Shown here in pieces: positions 32,741 to 40,648 of a stretch of 64,000 bases of DNA; the stretch's first letter is position 1; each line of letters opens with the position of its first letter. The position numbers and the translations under genes were made by a program. Below the pieces are notes generated by a model that was not told the origin of the DNA, did no database searches, and saw only the letters and a list, made by a program, of their open reading frames with translations. The DNA is from CAVQOB01 sp963714325 (lineage in GTDB: Bacteria > Pseudomonadota > Alphaproteobacteria > Rhizobiales > Hyphomicrobiaceae). The stretch spans positions 137,326 to 201,325 of the forward strand of contig CAVQOB010000001.1 in the NCBI GenBank assembly GCA_963714325.1. The letters are read 5' to 3'.

Positions 32741-34288
32741 ATGTTGTCCCATCAGCGTATCTGGCGTTCCCCGCGCGCAAGTCACCGCATGAGCGTTGGC
32801 GGCGCGTTTTTGCTGTCGTGCACGGCTTTGGCCGGTTGCAGCGCCGATCTTGGCCGTTTCATCGATAGCCCGTCGGTCGGCTTGTCCGATACTGCGCCGA
32901 TCCCCTCGGAGCCGGTTCGCCGCAATGCCGGTGGTCCTGTCGAGCAGGGCAACTGGGACTCGTCTGGGCCGCGCAATGGGGACGCTCTGCCGCCGCCAGC
33001 GCCGCGCCAGGCACTGATGCCGCCGCCCGCCAGCCAGGGTGTCAGGATCGCCAGTCTGCCGTCGCAGACTGTTGCCCAGCCGGTTGGCGGAGCACCTGCT
33101 GCCGCTCGTCCGGCGCCGACGCCGCTGGTCACGTCCGCCCCGAAGACACCGATTGCCACCAACGGTACAGTCGACGTGCAGCCGGGCGATACGCTGTACG
33201 GCCTCTCCAAGCGTTACGGCGTGTCGATCGCCGCCATCATGGACGCCAACCAGTTGACCGGCCCGAACCTGAAGCCAGGTCAGAAACTGGCGATGCCGGT
33301 TGCCGGCAGTCAGCCGAAGAAGCCGCTGACGCGTCCAGCGCCGGTTGTCGCGGCAGTGCCAGCGGCAGCAACGACACCTGTCGCCGCACCGTCGGCCGTT
33401 GCAGCAGCGCCGGCCAACTGGGATGGATCCTACACATTGAAGGCCGGTGACTCGCTCTACGCCGTCGCGCGCGCCCACAAGGTGCAACTTGCCGAACTGC
33501 AGCGCGTCAATGCCATCACCGAGCCATTGAAGATTCGCCCGGGTTTGACGCTCAAAGTGCCATCGGGTGGATCGCGTGGCGCGTCGATTGCAGCCCCGCC
33601 TGTTTCGCCGGTGGTCACGCCGCCTGCGTCCCCGGCGCCAGCAACGGCCAGCGCGTTGCCGCCGCGTGTTGTTGCAACGCCTGCAGTACCGCCGGCCGTC
33701 ACTGGAGCATCGGCTGCGGGTACGGCGCCCAAAATCATCAATGCTAGCCCCGCTGAAACCAAGGCCGCCGAGCAAAAGGTTGCAGCGCTGGGTGGCACGG
33801 CGAGCGATGCGCCGGCATCAGGTGGCGCGCCGGTTGATCCTGCGCCGGTCCTGGCCGAGGCGGCAAAACCGGTGCGAACGGCCGCCGTTGGTGGCGCGGC
33901 GGCGACCGGTCCGAAATTCCGCTGGCCGGCCAAAGGAAAGGTCATCGGCGAGTTCGGCAAGCGTACGGACGGCACGCACAATGACGGCGTCAATATCGCG
34001 GTGCCCGCTGGCACCGACATCCATGCGGCCGAGGGTGGCACTGTTGCCTACGCCGGCAGCGAACTCAAAGGCTATGGTAATCTCGTGCTGATCCGCCATG
34101 ACAATGGTTGGGTTTCCGCCTACGCGCACTCCGATCAGATCCTGGTCAAGCGCGGCGATGCCATCAAGCGCGGTCAAGTTATTGCTAAGGCCGGCAAGAC
34201 CGGCACCGTCGACCAGCCGCAGGTGCACTTCGAATTGCGCCAGGGCTCGAAGCCAGTCGATCCGCTGCCGCACATGGAAAAGAATTGA
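32741..34288 (+). CDS. NlpD/DipM-like lipoprotein with two LysM domains and a degenerate LytM (M23) domain
   Basis: The N-terminus ends in a lipobox (LLSCTALAGC), indicating a lipidated outer- or inner-membrane protein. LysM1 (VQPGDTLYGLSKRYGVSIAA) lies near residues 145-190, LysM2 (LKAGDSLYAVARAHKVQLAE) near 235-280, then a Pro/Ala linker and a LytM domain after about 398. LytM zinc positions are altered: NDGVNIAVPAGTD lacks the usual Asp, and QVHFELRQG lacks the first His of HxH, so it is probably an amidase activator. Start ATG 32741 is used; 32717 is possible. A CtrA-like site lies upstream. Confidence 0.85.
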   Translation: MLSHQRIWRSPRASHRMSVGGAFLLSCTALAGCSADLGRFIDSPSVGLSDTAPIPSEPVRRNAGGPVEQGNWDSSGPRNGDALPPPAPRQALMPPPASQGVRIASLPSQTVAQPVGGAPAAARPAPTPLVTSAPKTPIATNGTVDVQPGDTLYGLSKRYGVSIAAIMDANQLTGPNLKPGQKLAMPVAGSQPKKPLTRPAPVVAAVPAAATTPVAAPSAVAAAPANWDGSYTLKAGDSLYAVARAHKVQLAELQRVNAITEPLKIRPGLTLKVPSGGSRGASIAAPPVSPVVTPPASPAPATASALPPRVVATPAVPPAVTGASAAGTAPKIINASPAETKAAEQKVAALGGTASDAPASGGAPVDPAPVLAEAAKPVRTAAVGGAAATGPKFRWPAKGKVIGEFGKRTDGTHNDGVNIAVPAGTDIHAAEGGTVAYAGSELKGYGNLVLIRHDNGWVSAYAHSDQILVKRGDAIKRGQVIAKAGKTGTVDQPQVHFELRQGSKPVDPLPHMEKN

Positions 34289-34839
34289 GCATCTACCTCG
34301 CTTAGGACTTAAGCGGCCGGCACGAAAACCATCGCACGCTTATCGCCTCACGAGTGTCGGAAAGCATCGTCGGTCGACCGAACAGAAGTCTCGACGCAGT
34401 CATCCCGCATCATTGACTGCCTGGGTTTGCGATCTCGCTTGAATAACAGCACTGCCATACCAGCTTGCGCAAGATGGCTGCAAATTGCGCCAATACTGCT
34501 TCCCGATGCGGTTGCGTGTGGCGGTGATTCGTCATGAGGTGACTTCGAAATTTAAGATCCGCGGTCATGTTGCGGCGCAAGATTTTTAACCGTCACGCGC
34601 TGCGATGCACAAAATGATTTGAAAACAGCCAGCAATGTGAGTGACTTAGTGATTTTGGTCACGCCAAACCGAAATCAGTCGAAAGTACGGCTTGTCGCAG
34701 GTTGACGAATTCTTTAGGTGGCAGGATTGGGAACGATTGACGTGGGCGTCGCTCGAAACGGCAGCACATGGATTTTCCCGGGGGAATGGGCTGGTGGTTG
34801 GCCAATCCGTGATGACAAAAAATAAAGGGAGAAATCGCA
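34289..34839. other. Gene-free region upstream of the symporter operon, with a hairpin
   Basis: These 551 bases are more A/T-rich than the surroundings from about 34430 onward. A good stem-loop lies at 34650-34677 (arms TGATTTTGGT and ACCGAAATCA, one G-T pair, loop of about 8). A ribosome site AGGGAGAA precedes the DUF4212 ATG. The stretch probably carries a long regulated promoter or leader for the transporter genes. No ORF here resembles a known protein. Confidence 0.5.
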
Positions 34840-35097
34840 ATGGCAGCAGGCAGTGGAGACCACTACTGGGCGCGCACCAGTACGTTGATGTGGATAATGT
34901 TTGCGCTTTGGGTGTTTTTCAGCTTCGTCATTCACTTCTTCGTCGAGCCGCTGAACGCAATCACATTCTTGGGCTTCCCGGTCGGCTTCTATATGGCCGC
35001 TCAGGGCTCGTTGATCGCCTTCGTCATCATGTTGTTCCTGTTTGCCAAGCGCCAGGACACCATCGATCGCGAAGAAGGCGTCGCTGAAGACGTCTAA
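34840..35097 (+). CDS. DUF4212 small subunit of a sodium:solute symporter
   Basis: This 85-residue membrane protein has two helices: LMWIMFALWVFFSFVIHFFV and GFYMAAQGSLIAFVIMLFLF, an inter-helix EPLNAITFLGFPV, and a conserved end FAKRQDTIDREEGV. DUF4212 proteins are encoded directly upstream of VC_2705-type SSS symporters, as here (16-bp gap), and are thought to be an accessory subunit for monocarboxylate uptake. This small gene is intact while its large partner is broken. Confidence 0.88.
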   Translation: MAAGSGDHYWARTSTLMWIMFALWVFFSFVIHFFVEPLNAITFLGFPVGFYMAAQGSLIAFVIMLFLFAKRQDTIDREEGVAEDV

Positions 35098-35113
35098 GGG
35101 AGAAAAAACAATC

Positions 35114-37293
35114 ATGGCTGCACCAGCAAAATCAGGCGCTTTTCTCGACAATCTCGGGAAAGTGTACATGTATTATACGGGCGGGTTCTTCGTCTTCGTC
35201 GGCGTGCTCGCGGTTCTCGAACAATTGGGCGTTCCCAATCTCTACATCGGCTACGGCTTCGTCCTACTGACCATCGCGGTCTATGCCGTCATCGGTGTTC
35301 TCTCACGAACGGCCGACGCCGGCGAATATTACGTCGCCGGTCGATCAGTTCCGGCCTTCTACAACGGCATGGCGACCGGCGCGGACTGGATGTCGGCAGC
35401 GTCGTTCATCGGCATGGCCGGTTCGCTGTTCCTGCTCGGTTACGATGGCTTGGCCTTCGTTCTCGGTTGGACCGGCGGCTACGTGCTCGTTGCCATTCTT
35501 ATCGCACCGTTCCTGCGCAAGTTCGGTGCCTATACGGTCCCTGACTTCTTCGCGGCGCGCTATGAAGGCAACTTCCCGCGCTTTTTGGCGGTCGTCGTGC
35601 TGATCGCCTGCTCGTTCACCTACGTGGTCGCGCAGATCTTCGGCACCGGCTTGATCGCGCAACGGTTCCTCGGCATGGACTTCGAGTTTGCGGTCTACGT
35701 CGGCCTGTTCGGCATTCTGCTGTGCTCGATGCTCGGTGGCATGAAGGCGGTGACATGGACGCAGGTCGCACAGTACATCGTGCTGATCGTCGCCTACCTC
35801 GTTCCCGTCGTCATTCTGTCGGCCAAGAAGTACGGCCTGCCGATCCCACAGCTCACCTATGGTCAGGCGATCTCGGATATCGGCGCGCTTGAAAAGAAGA
35901 TGATTGCCGATGGCTTGGCGCTGCCGATGTCGGCCGCCGCCAACAGCCTGAAACCGCATGCCATGCCGTTCATCAACTACAACCCGCTCAACTACTTCGC
36001 GCTGATCCTCTGCTTGATGGTCGGCACGGCGTCGTTGCCACACGTTCTGATGCGTTACTTCACGACACCGTCGGTGCGTGAAGCGCGCAATTCGGTTGCC
36101 TGGTCGCTGTTCTTCATTTTCCTGCTCTACTTCACGGCGCCGGCCTATGCGGCGTTCTCGAAGCTGGAGGTCTACAACCTCATTGCAGCGAAGACGGAAC
36201 TGGCCAAGTTGCCAGCGTGGATCTTCATCTATGGCAAGCTCGGCCTCGTCACCATCTGCGGTAAAGCCGCAGCAACGGCGCAGGATGTGATTGCGGCATG
36301 CGGCGCGATCGCCAACCATCCCGGACTGCTGCGGCACCAGGATCTCGGCATCAACCCGGACGCCATCGTGTTGTCGACGCCTGAAATCGCCGGCATGCCC
36401 TACGTGATCTCCGGTCTTGTTGCAGCCGGCGGACTTGCCGCCGCGTTGTCGACGGCGGACGGCCTGCTGCTCGCCATCGCCAACGCTCTCAGCCATGACG
36501 TCTACTACAAAATGATCCGGCCGATGAGTTCTGTACCCCGGATCATCGTCAGCGTGCTCGGCTCGTTGCTGATGCTTGCCTTGCTGTACTTCCTGTTCGC
36601 AACGGGTGCGCCGGTTTGGGGCATTCCGCGGGTCTGGTTGCTTGGGGCGATTGTTGCCGGCGTCGGCATCATTTCGGCGATGCTTTAGAAGGATCTGACG
36701 AAGTCGGTACGCCGATTGCTGGTTTCGCGCGTTCTGCTGCTGGTCGTGGCGCTTGCCGCTGCTGCAACGGCCGCAACGAAACCTGCGGACATCCTGGCGC
36801 ATGGTCGCCTGGGCGTTCTCGCTCGCCGCTGCCGGCATCTTCCCGGCGCTGGTGCTTGGCGTCTGGTGGAAGCGGGCGAATAAGGCTGGCGCCATTGCCG
36901 GCATGATCGTCGGCTTCGGCCTCTGCCTGTTCTACTTGGTCTGTTCCGCGGTACTTCCCGGGATATGGCGTCAAGTACTTCGGCATGTCGTCATTGCTGA
37001 GCCCGATCACGGGCGGACCGATCGTCGATCTCGCCAAGACGATGGTTGCGCCGAACGCTATGGATACCTGGGTTCTTCTCAGCCATCCGATGGCCTCGAA
37101 AGTCGGCTGGATGAACGTCAACAACATCTCGTCGGCACTGTTCTCGCTGCCGATCGGGTTCCTGACGATCATCGTTGTCTCGCTGATGACGACCGCGCCG
37201 TCGCAGGCGATGTCGGATATGATCGACCGGGTTCGCCGGCCGAAGGGCGATTCCGTCATGCAGGACAAGGACGCGGCCGTCGCTGCGCACTGA
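35114..37293 (+). pseudogene. Sodium:solute symporter (SSS, VC_2705/ActP-like) with insertion, amber codon and two frameshifts
   Basis: From ATG 35114 the protein follows the SSS family for about 470 residues (EYYVAGRSVPAFYNGMATGA, MSAASFIGMAGSLFLLGYDG, TADGLLLAIANALSHDVYYK). After KMIRPMSS comes about 58 unexpected hydrophobic residues encoded by 36533-36706, including a TAG at 36686-36688. Family sequence resumes at VRRLLVSRVLLLVVALAAA. A one-base shift near 36799 moves to MVAWAFSLAAAGIFPALVLG, and another near 36949 to YGVKYFGMSSLLSPITGGP, finishing at 37293. A functional full-length transporter is unlikely. Its natural substrate would be acetate or a short carboxylate. Confidence 0.8.
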
Positions 37294-37320
37294 CCCTGCC
37301 GGGGTTCGAACAAAATCGAA

Positions 37321-37347
37321 GGGCGAGGCTTGTGCCTCGCCCTTTTT
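37321..37347 (+). terminator. Rho-independent terminator
   Basis: GGGCGAGGC, loop TTGT, GCCTCGCCC, then TTTTT: a nine-base-pair GC-rich stem with a T-run, 28 bp after the symporter stop codon. It closes the DUF4212-symporter transcript. Confidence 0.85.
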
Positions 37348-37392
37348 CGATGCAGTGATGCCGCGTAGTCTTTTTCGCGGCGATAGGATGTC

Positions 37393-37710
37393 ATGTCACC
37401 GACGGACAGTTTTTTCACGCACTGGTATTTCCATGTGCCCAATCTCATAATGGCGGCGCTGATCTACACATTGATCGGGCGCTATCTGCTTGAGCTGGTC
37501 TTTGCCAGGAACCAGGATGTCGTCATCATCAAAGTGTTCCGGCAGGTGACAGATCCCGCCGTCAAGTTGGTGCGCGCGATCACGCCAGCGATCGTCCCGA
37601 ATGGTCTCGTCGTCGTCCTGACGATCGTCTGGCTGATGGCGGCGCGGATGTTTCTCTATCTGACGATCATTGCGGCCGGCGTTAAGCCGTTTCTCGGTTC
37701 CGGGAGTTGA
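37393..37710 (+). CDS. YggT-like small integral membrane protein
   Basis: This 105-residue protein has two hydrophobic spans (NLIMAALIYTLIGRYLLELV and NGLVVVLTIVWLMAARMFLY), separated by VIIKVFRQVTDPAVKLVRAI and TPAIVP, a layout close to YggT-family membrane proteins. The function is unknown; relatives are linked to osmotic or division-site processes. It opens a group of three small membrane-protein genes (37393-38550) on the same strand, 5 bp before the next. Confidence 0.6.
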   Translation: MSPTDSFFTHWYFHVPNLIMAALIYTLIGRYLLELVFARNQDVVIIKVFRQVTDPAVKLVRAITPAIVPNGLVVVLTIVWLMAARMFLYLTIIAAGVKPFLGSGS

Positions 37711-37715
37711 TAACC

Positions 37716-38060
37716 ATGGACGATATGGATCAACGCCAGGATGCGATGCAGAAAGACGTCATGCTGGTTGCGACGGCCGGACTGTCGCTGATGAACGGCA
37801 TGAGCTGGTCGCCCGTGCTGCTGCCTTTCGTCGTCCTGCTCAATACGTTTCTGGCGGGCACCTTCCTCGCGACACCGCTGGTTTTGACGTACCTCGCATC
37901 GATGCTGGCATCGGCAACGACGCTGGCGATCGCCGGCGTTCCGGCCGCTCTCTATGAGCGGTCCGCGGGTTTGAAAGAGTCATCCCCCCTCTCGATTGGC
38001 ATCTGGCTGGCGGCGACGTGCGTGCTGGTCGGCCTGCCCTATCTCTTGATCAGCACCTGA
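37716..38060 (+). CDS. Hypothetical integral membrane protein, 114 aa
   Basis: The start is ATG 37716 (MDDMDQRQDAMQKDVMLVAT); TTG 37707 is an unlikely earlier start. Three hydrophobic spans are seen: SWSPVLLPFVVLLNTFLAG, LATPLVLTYLASMLASATTL and IGIWLAATCVLVGLPYLLI. No family is recognised. It follows the YggT-like gene by 5 bp and is probably cotranscribed with it. Confidence 0.6.
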   Translation: MDDMDQRQDAMQKDVMLVATAGLSLMNGMSWSPVLLPFVVLLNTFLAGTFLATPLVLTYLASMLASATTLAIAGVPAALYERSAGLKESSPLSIGIWLAATCVLVGLPYLLIST

Positions 38061-38163
38061 TCCGCAATCACAAGGCCGCGATTGTCTGTCATCTATCCTT
38101 GAAATGGCTCACTGCGCGGGTTTAGTCTTTGCGACGGGGACTCTTCAGGCGGCGGAGGAGCAG

Positions 38164-38550
38164 ATGATCCAGAAACTCGAGGCTCTTGCGGAATTGTCGA
38201 TCGCGCGAGGGTGCGGCTTTGCTGGCCTTGGCATTTTAACATTCATGATCGGGTCGGTTTCCGATCCGGTGCTGGCGTTCAAGACCGGTGGATTGCTGAC
38301 GTTCCTCGCCTGCGCCGTGCTGCTGATCAAAGCGCGTGCGGCGCGGACGCGGCCCTACAAGCGGACGGAGCTTTGGGTGATGATGCGCAAGGATGAACGC
38401 CCCGACGCCGCAATCGCCCAGCAGGTGATCGGCAATGTGCTGCAAGATGTCTACTATCGTTTTGCCCAGCAGGCGGCGGGGTTGGCCATCCTGATGTTGA
38501 CGACGGCGGGGGCCCTGGCGCTGCTCGGCATTCAAGCGCGGTCCTGGTGA
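38164..38550 (+). CDS. Hypothetical integral membrane protein, 128 aa
   Basis: ATG 38164 has a strong GGAGGAGC ribosome site. Two N-terminal spans (ARGCGFAGLGILTFMIGSVS and GGLLTFLACAVLLIKARAA), a cytoplasmic loop with RTRPYKRTELWVMMRKDERP, and a final span (GLAILMLTTAGALALLGI) make up the protein. The loop pattern RTxPYxxTExW is seen in conserved alphaproteobacterial membrane proteins without function. It is convergent with the DUF815 ATPase gene, 9 bp away. Confidence 0.62.
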   Translation: MIQKLEALAELSIARGCGFAGLGILTFMIGSVSDPVLAFKTGGLLTFLACAVLLIKARAARTRPYKRTELWVMMRKDERPDAAIAQQVIGNVLQDVYYRFAQQAAGLAILMLTTAGALALLGIQARSW

Positions 38551-38559
38551 GGGCGGGCG

Positions 38560-39438
38560 CTAATCCCTCAACGTCTGCCCCAATCGTCCCGCCAGATCCT
38601 GCACATATTGCCAGGCGACGCGGCCTGAACGACCGCCGCGCGTCATGCTCCATTCCAATGCCTCGCGGACGAGTTCGTCGTCCTTGATTTTGAGTTTGTG
38701 ATAGGCGACGTAGCCGCGGATCATGTCGAGGTACTGGTCCTGCGTGCCGTTATGAAAGCCGAGCCACAGCCCGAATCGATCCGAGAGCGAGACTTTTTCT
38801 TCGATGGCTTCGCCGGGATTGATGGCGGTGGCGCGCTCGTTGTCCATCATGTCGCGGGGCATCAGGTGGCGGCGGTTCGAGGTCGCATAGAAGATCACGT
38901 TGGCCGGGCGACCCTCAATGCCGCCTTCAAGCACGGCCTTCAGCGATTTGTAGCTGGTGTCGTCCTTGTCGAAGGAGAGATCGTCACAGAAGACGATGAA
39001 CTTGTGCCGGCTCGCCCGCATCAGGTTCAGCGAGCGCGGCAGCGTGCCGATGTCCTCGCGATGGATTTCAACGAGCTTGAGATCGTATTTGGCCTTGGAC
39101 TTGAGCAGGCCCTTGCGCACCTCGGCGTGTGCGGCCTTGACCAGTGAGGACTTGCCCATGCCGCGCGCGCCCCATAGCAGGGCGTTGTTGGCGGGCAGGC
39201 CGTCGGCGAAACGCCGGGTGTTCTCGAGCAACTGATCGGCTGCGCCATCAATGCCTTTCAACAGCGCCAAGGGTTGGCGGTTGATGTGCGGCACGGGCTG
39301 GAAGCCTTCAGGCTCGGCAGTCCACACGAACGCTTCGGCGACCTCGAAGTCGGGATCGTCGGGTGGCGGCGGGGCCATCCGTTCAATCGCGCGGGTGAGG
39401 CGCTCGAGGCGATCGAGCAGGGCTTTGTCGGTGGTCAT
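38560..39438 (-). CDS. DUF815-family AAA+ ATP-binding protein
   Basis: This 292-residue protein of the DUF815 AAA group has Walker A LLWGARGMGKSSLVKAAHAE near residues 90-109, Walker B KFIVFCDDLSFDKDDTSYKS near 145-164, sensor-1 NVIFYATSNRRHLMPRD, and a C-terminal helical lid ending GRSGRVAWQYVQDLAGRL. The N-terminal half has the family-specific FVWTAEPEGFQPVPHINRQP. Its function is uncharacterised, probably a chaperone or loader-like ATPase. Start ATG 39438 is taken; an in-frame upstream extension runs into the divergent gene's promoter. Confidence 0.88.
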   Translation of the reverse strand: MTTDKALLDRLERLTRAIERMAPPPPDDPDFEVAEAFVWTAEPEGFQPVPHINRQPLALLKGIDGAADQLLENTRRFADGLPANNALLWGARGMGKSSLVKAAHAEVRKGLLKSKAKYDLKLVEIHREDIGTLPRSLNLMRASRHKFIVFCDDLSFDKDDTSYKSLKAVLEGGIEGRPANVIFYATSNRRHLMPRDMMDNERATAINPGEAIEEKVSLSDRFGLWLGFHNGTQDQYLDMIRGYVAYHKLKIKDDELVREALEWSMTRGGRSGRVAWQYVQDLAGRLGQTLRD

Positions 39439-39587
39439 GGAAATGCCGTTTGAGACTGTGAATGGGAGGGGAGACCTTGAGCCGTTGTCTATAAACGAGC
39501 ATCGTGAAACGGTCACCCCTTGGCAAACGTATATGCGACGGACCACATAACAGTGGAGTTGGGCGACAACCCCCGAGCAGGCGCACC

Positions 39588-40088
39588 ATGATGACGAACT
39601 TCAGCACCCGACGTTCCCTGGCTTGGCTGCCGCTGGTGGTGGGGGCGCTTGTGGCAGGGTGGGCTTTGCCAGCTGCGGCGCAGCGGGCGCCCCAGGCCGA
39701 CCCCGCCGTATCGCCCGCGTTCGTCGCTTTCATTCGCGATAGCTATCTCAATGCAACGTTGAAGACCGCTGACGATGTCGGGCAGCTCTATGGCGAACAG
39801 GTCGGTTATTACGGCAACACGCTGTCCCGGAAGGCCGTGACGAGCGACAAATTGCGCTACTACAAGCGCTGGCCGGTGCGGACCTTTGAGCTGAAGGAGG
39901 ACAGCATCAAGGTCACCCGGAAATCAGCGACCGCTGAGACGGCCGACGTCCGCTTCGAGTATACCTACAGTGTGTCCGATGGTCGCGAGACCCGCCGCGG
40001 ACGGGGCGTCACCGAGTTGCAACTGACGGCCGACGACGGCCGGCTGGTGATCGTTGCCGAAGACGGCCGGGTCGTGCAGCGGTTCTGA
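39588..40088 (+). CDS. Hypothetical secreted protein, 166 aa
   Basis: The N-terminus is a Sec signal (LAWLPLVVGALVAGWALPAA, cleavage expected after AQ near residue 33). The mature domain is alpha+beta: FVAFIRDSYLNATLKTADDV, GQVGYYG-type segment, SDKLRYYKRWPVRTFEL, and antiparallel strands ending in VIVAEDGRVVQRF. The composition suggests an NTF2- or SH3-like fold, but I do not recognise a named family. ATG 39591 is an equally possible start. It is transcribed divergently from the DUF815 gene. Confidence 0.6.
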   Translation: MMTNFSTRRSLAWLPLVVGALVAGWALPAAAQRAPQADPAVSPAFVAFIRDSYLNATLKTADDVGQLYGEQVGYYGNTLSRKAVTSDKLRYYKRWPVRTFELKEDSIKVTRKSATAETADVRFEYTYSVSDGRETRRGRGVTELQLTADDGRLVIVAEDGRVVQRF

Positions 40089-40235
40089 GGGTCCGCCTGT
40101 CCAAGAGCATGTCTAAGGGTTGCAAAAGGGGCGGGGAACACTATAGTCCGGCCGAATTCACCGGGTCGACCCGGCCGGCAGCGCTGGTCTCGGGTTCGCT
40201 CGGCTGTCCATCATCGATCCGAGGCGGCACACCCC

Positions 40236-40568
40236 ATGTTCATCACTCCGGCCTATGCACAATCGCCGTTCGGCGGCGGCAGCGACATGTTCGTGCAGAT
40301 GGTGCCCATTCTGCTGATGTTCGTGATTTTCTATTTCCTGCTGATCCGGCCGCAGCAGCAGCGCCTCAAGCAGCACCGCGAGCTGATCTCCAACATCCGG
40401 CGCGGCGATACGGTCGTGACCTCCGGCGGTATCGTCGGCACGGTGACCAAGGTGCGCGACGACAACGAAGTCGAAGTCGAGATTGCCAAGGATACGCGGG
40501 TCCGCGTCGTCAAGGGCACCATCTCGGAAGTCCGCGTCAAGGGCGAGCCGGTGAAAGAGTCGAACTGA
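40236..40568 (+). CDS. yajC: Sec translocon accessory protein YajC
   Basis: YajC forms a complex with SecD and SecF that assists SecYEG export. The 110-residue protein has a short N-terminus (MFITPAYAQSPFGGG), one membrane span (MVPILLMFVIFYFLLIRP), the conserved RPQQQRLKQHRELISNIRRG and VVTSGGIVGTVTKVRDDNEV, and a C-terminal basic strand. It heads the yajC-secD-secF operon, 80 bp before secD. Confidence 0.95.
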   Translation: MFITPAYAQSPFGGGSDMFVQMVPILLMFVIFYFLLIRPQQQRLKQHRELISNIRRGDTVVTSGGIVGTVTKVRDDNEVEVEIAKDTRVRVVKGTISEVRVKGEPVKESN

Positions 40569-40595
40569 CCGTTGGTGGCGTTCACGCGCCTGCCG

Positions 40596-40636
40596 GATTG
40601 CCCGCCTGATTGCCCGCCTGATTGCCCGCCTGATTG
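40596..40636 (+). repeat. 12-bp tandem repeat between yajC and secD
   Basis: GATTGCCCGCCT is repeated three times without change (40596-40607, 40608-40619, 40620-40631), followed by GATTG. The array sits 12-53 bp before the secD ATG, in the only real spacer of the operon, and could vary in copy number. Confidence 0.85.
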
Positions 40637-40648
40637 AAAGTCAACGCA

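Noticed and set aside
35345..36904. 519-codon minus-strand frame opposite the symporter
   Set aside because: Composition is dominated by Arg/Gln/Asp from antisense hydrophobic codons, with no recognisable protein family.
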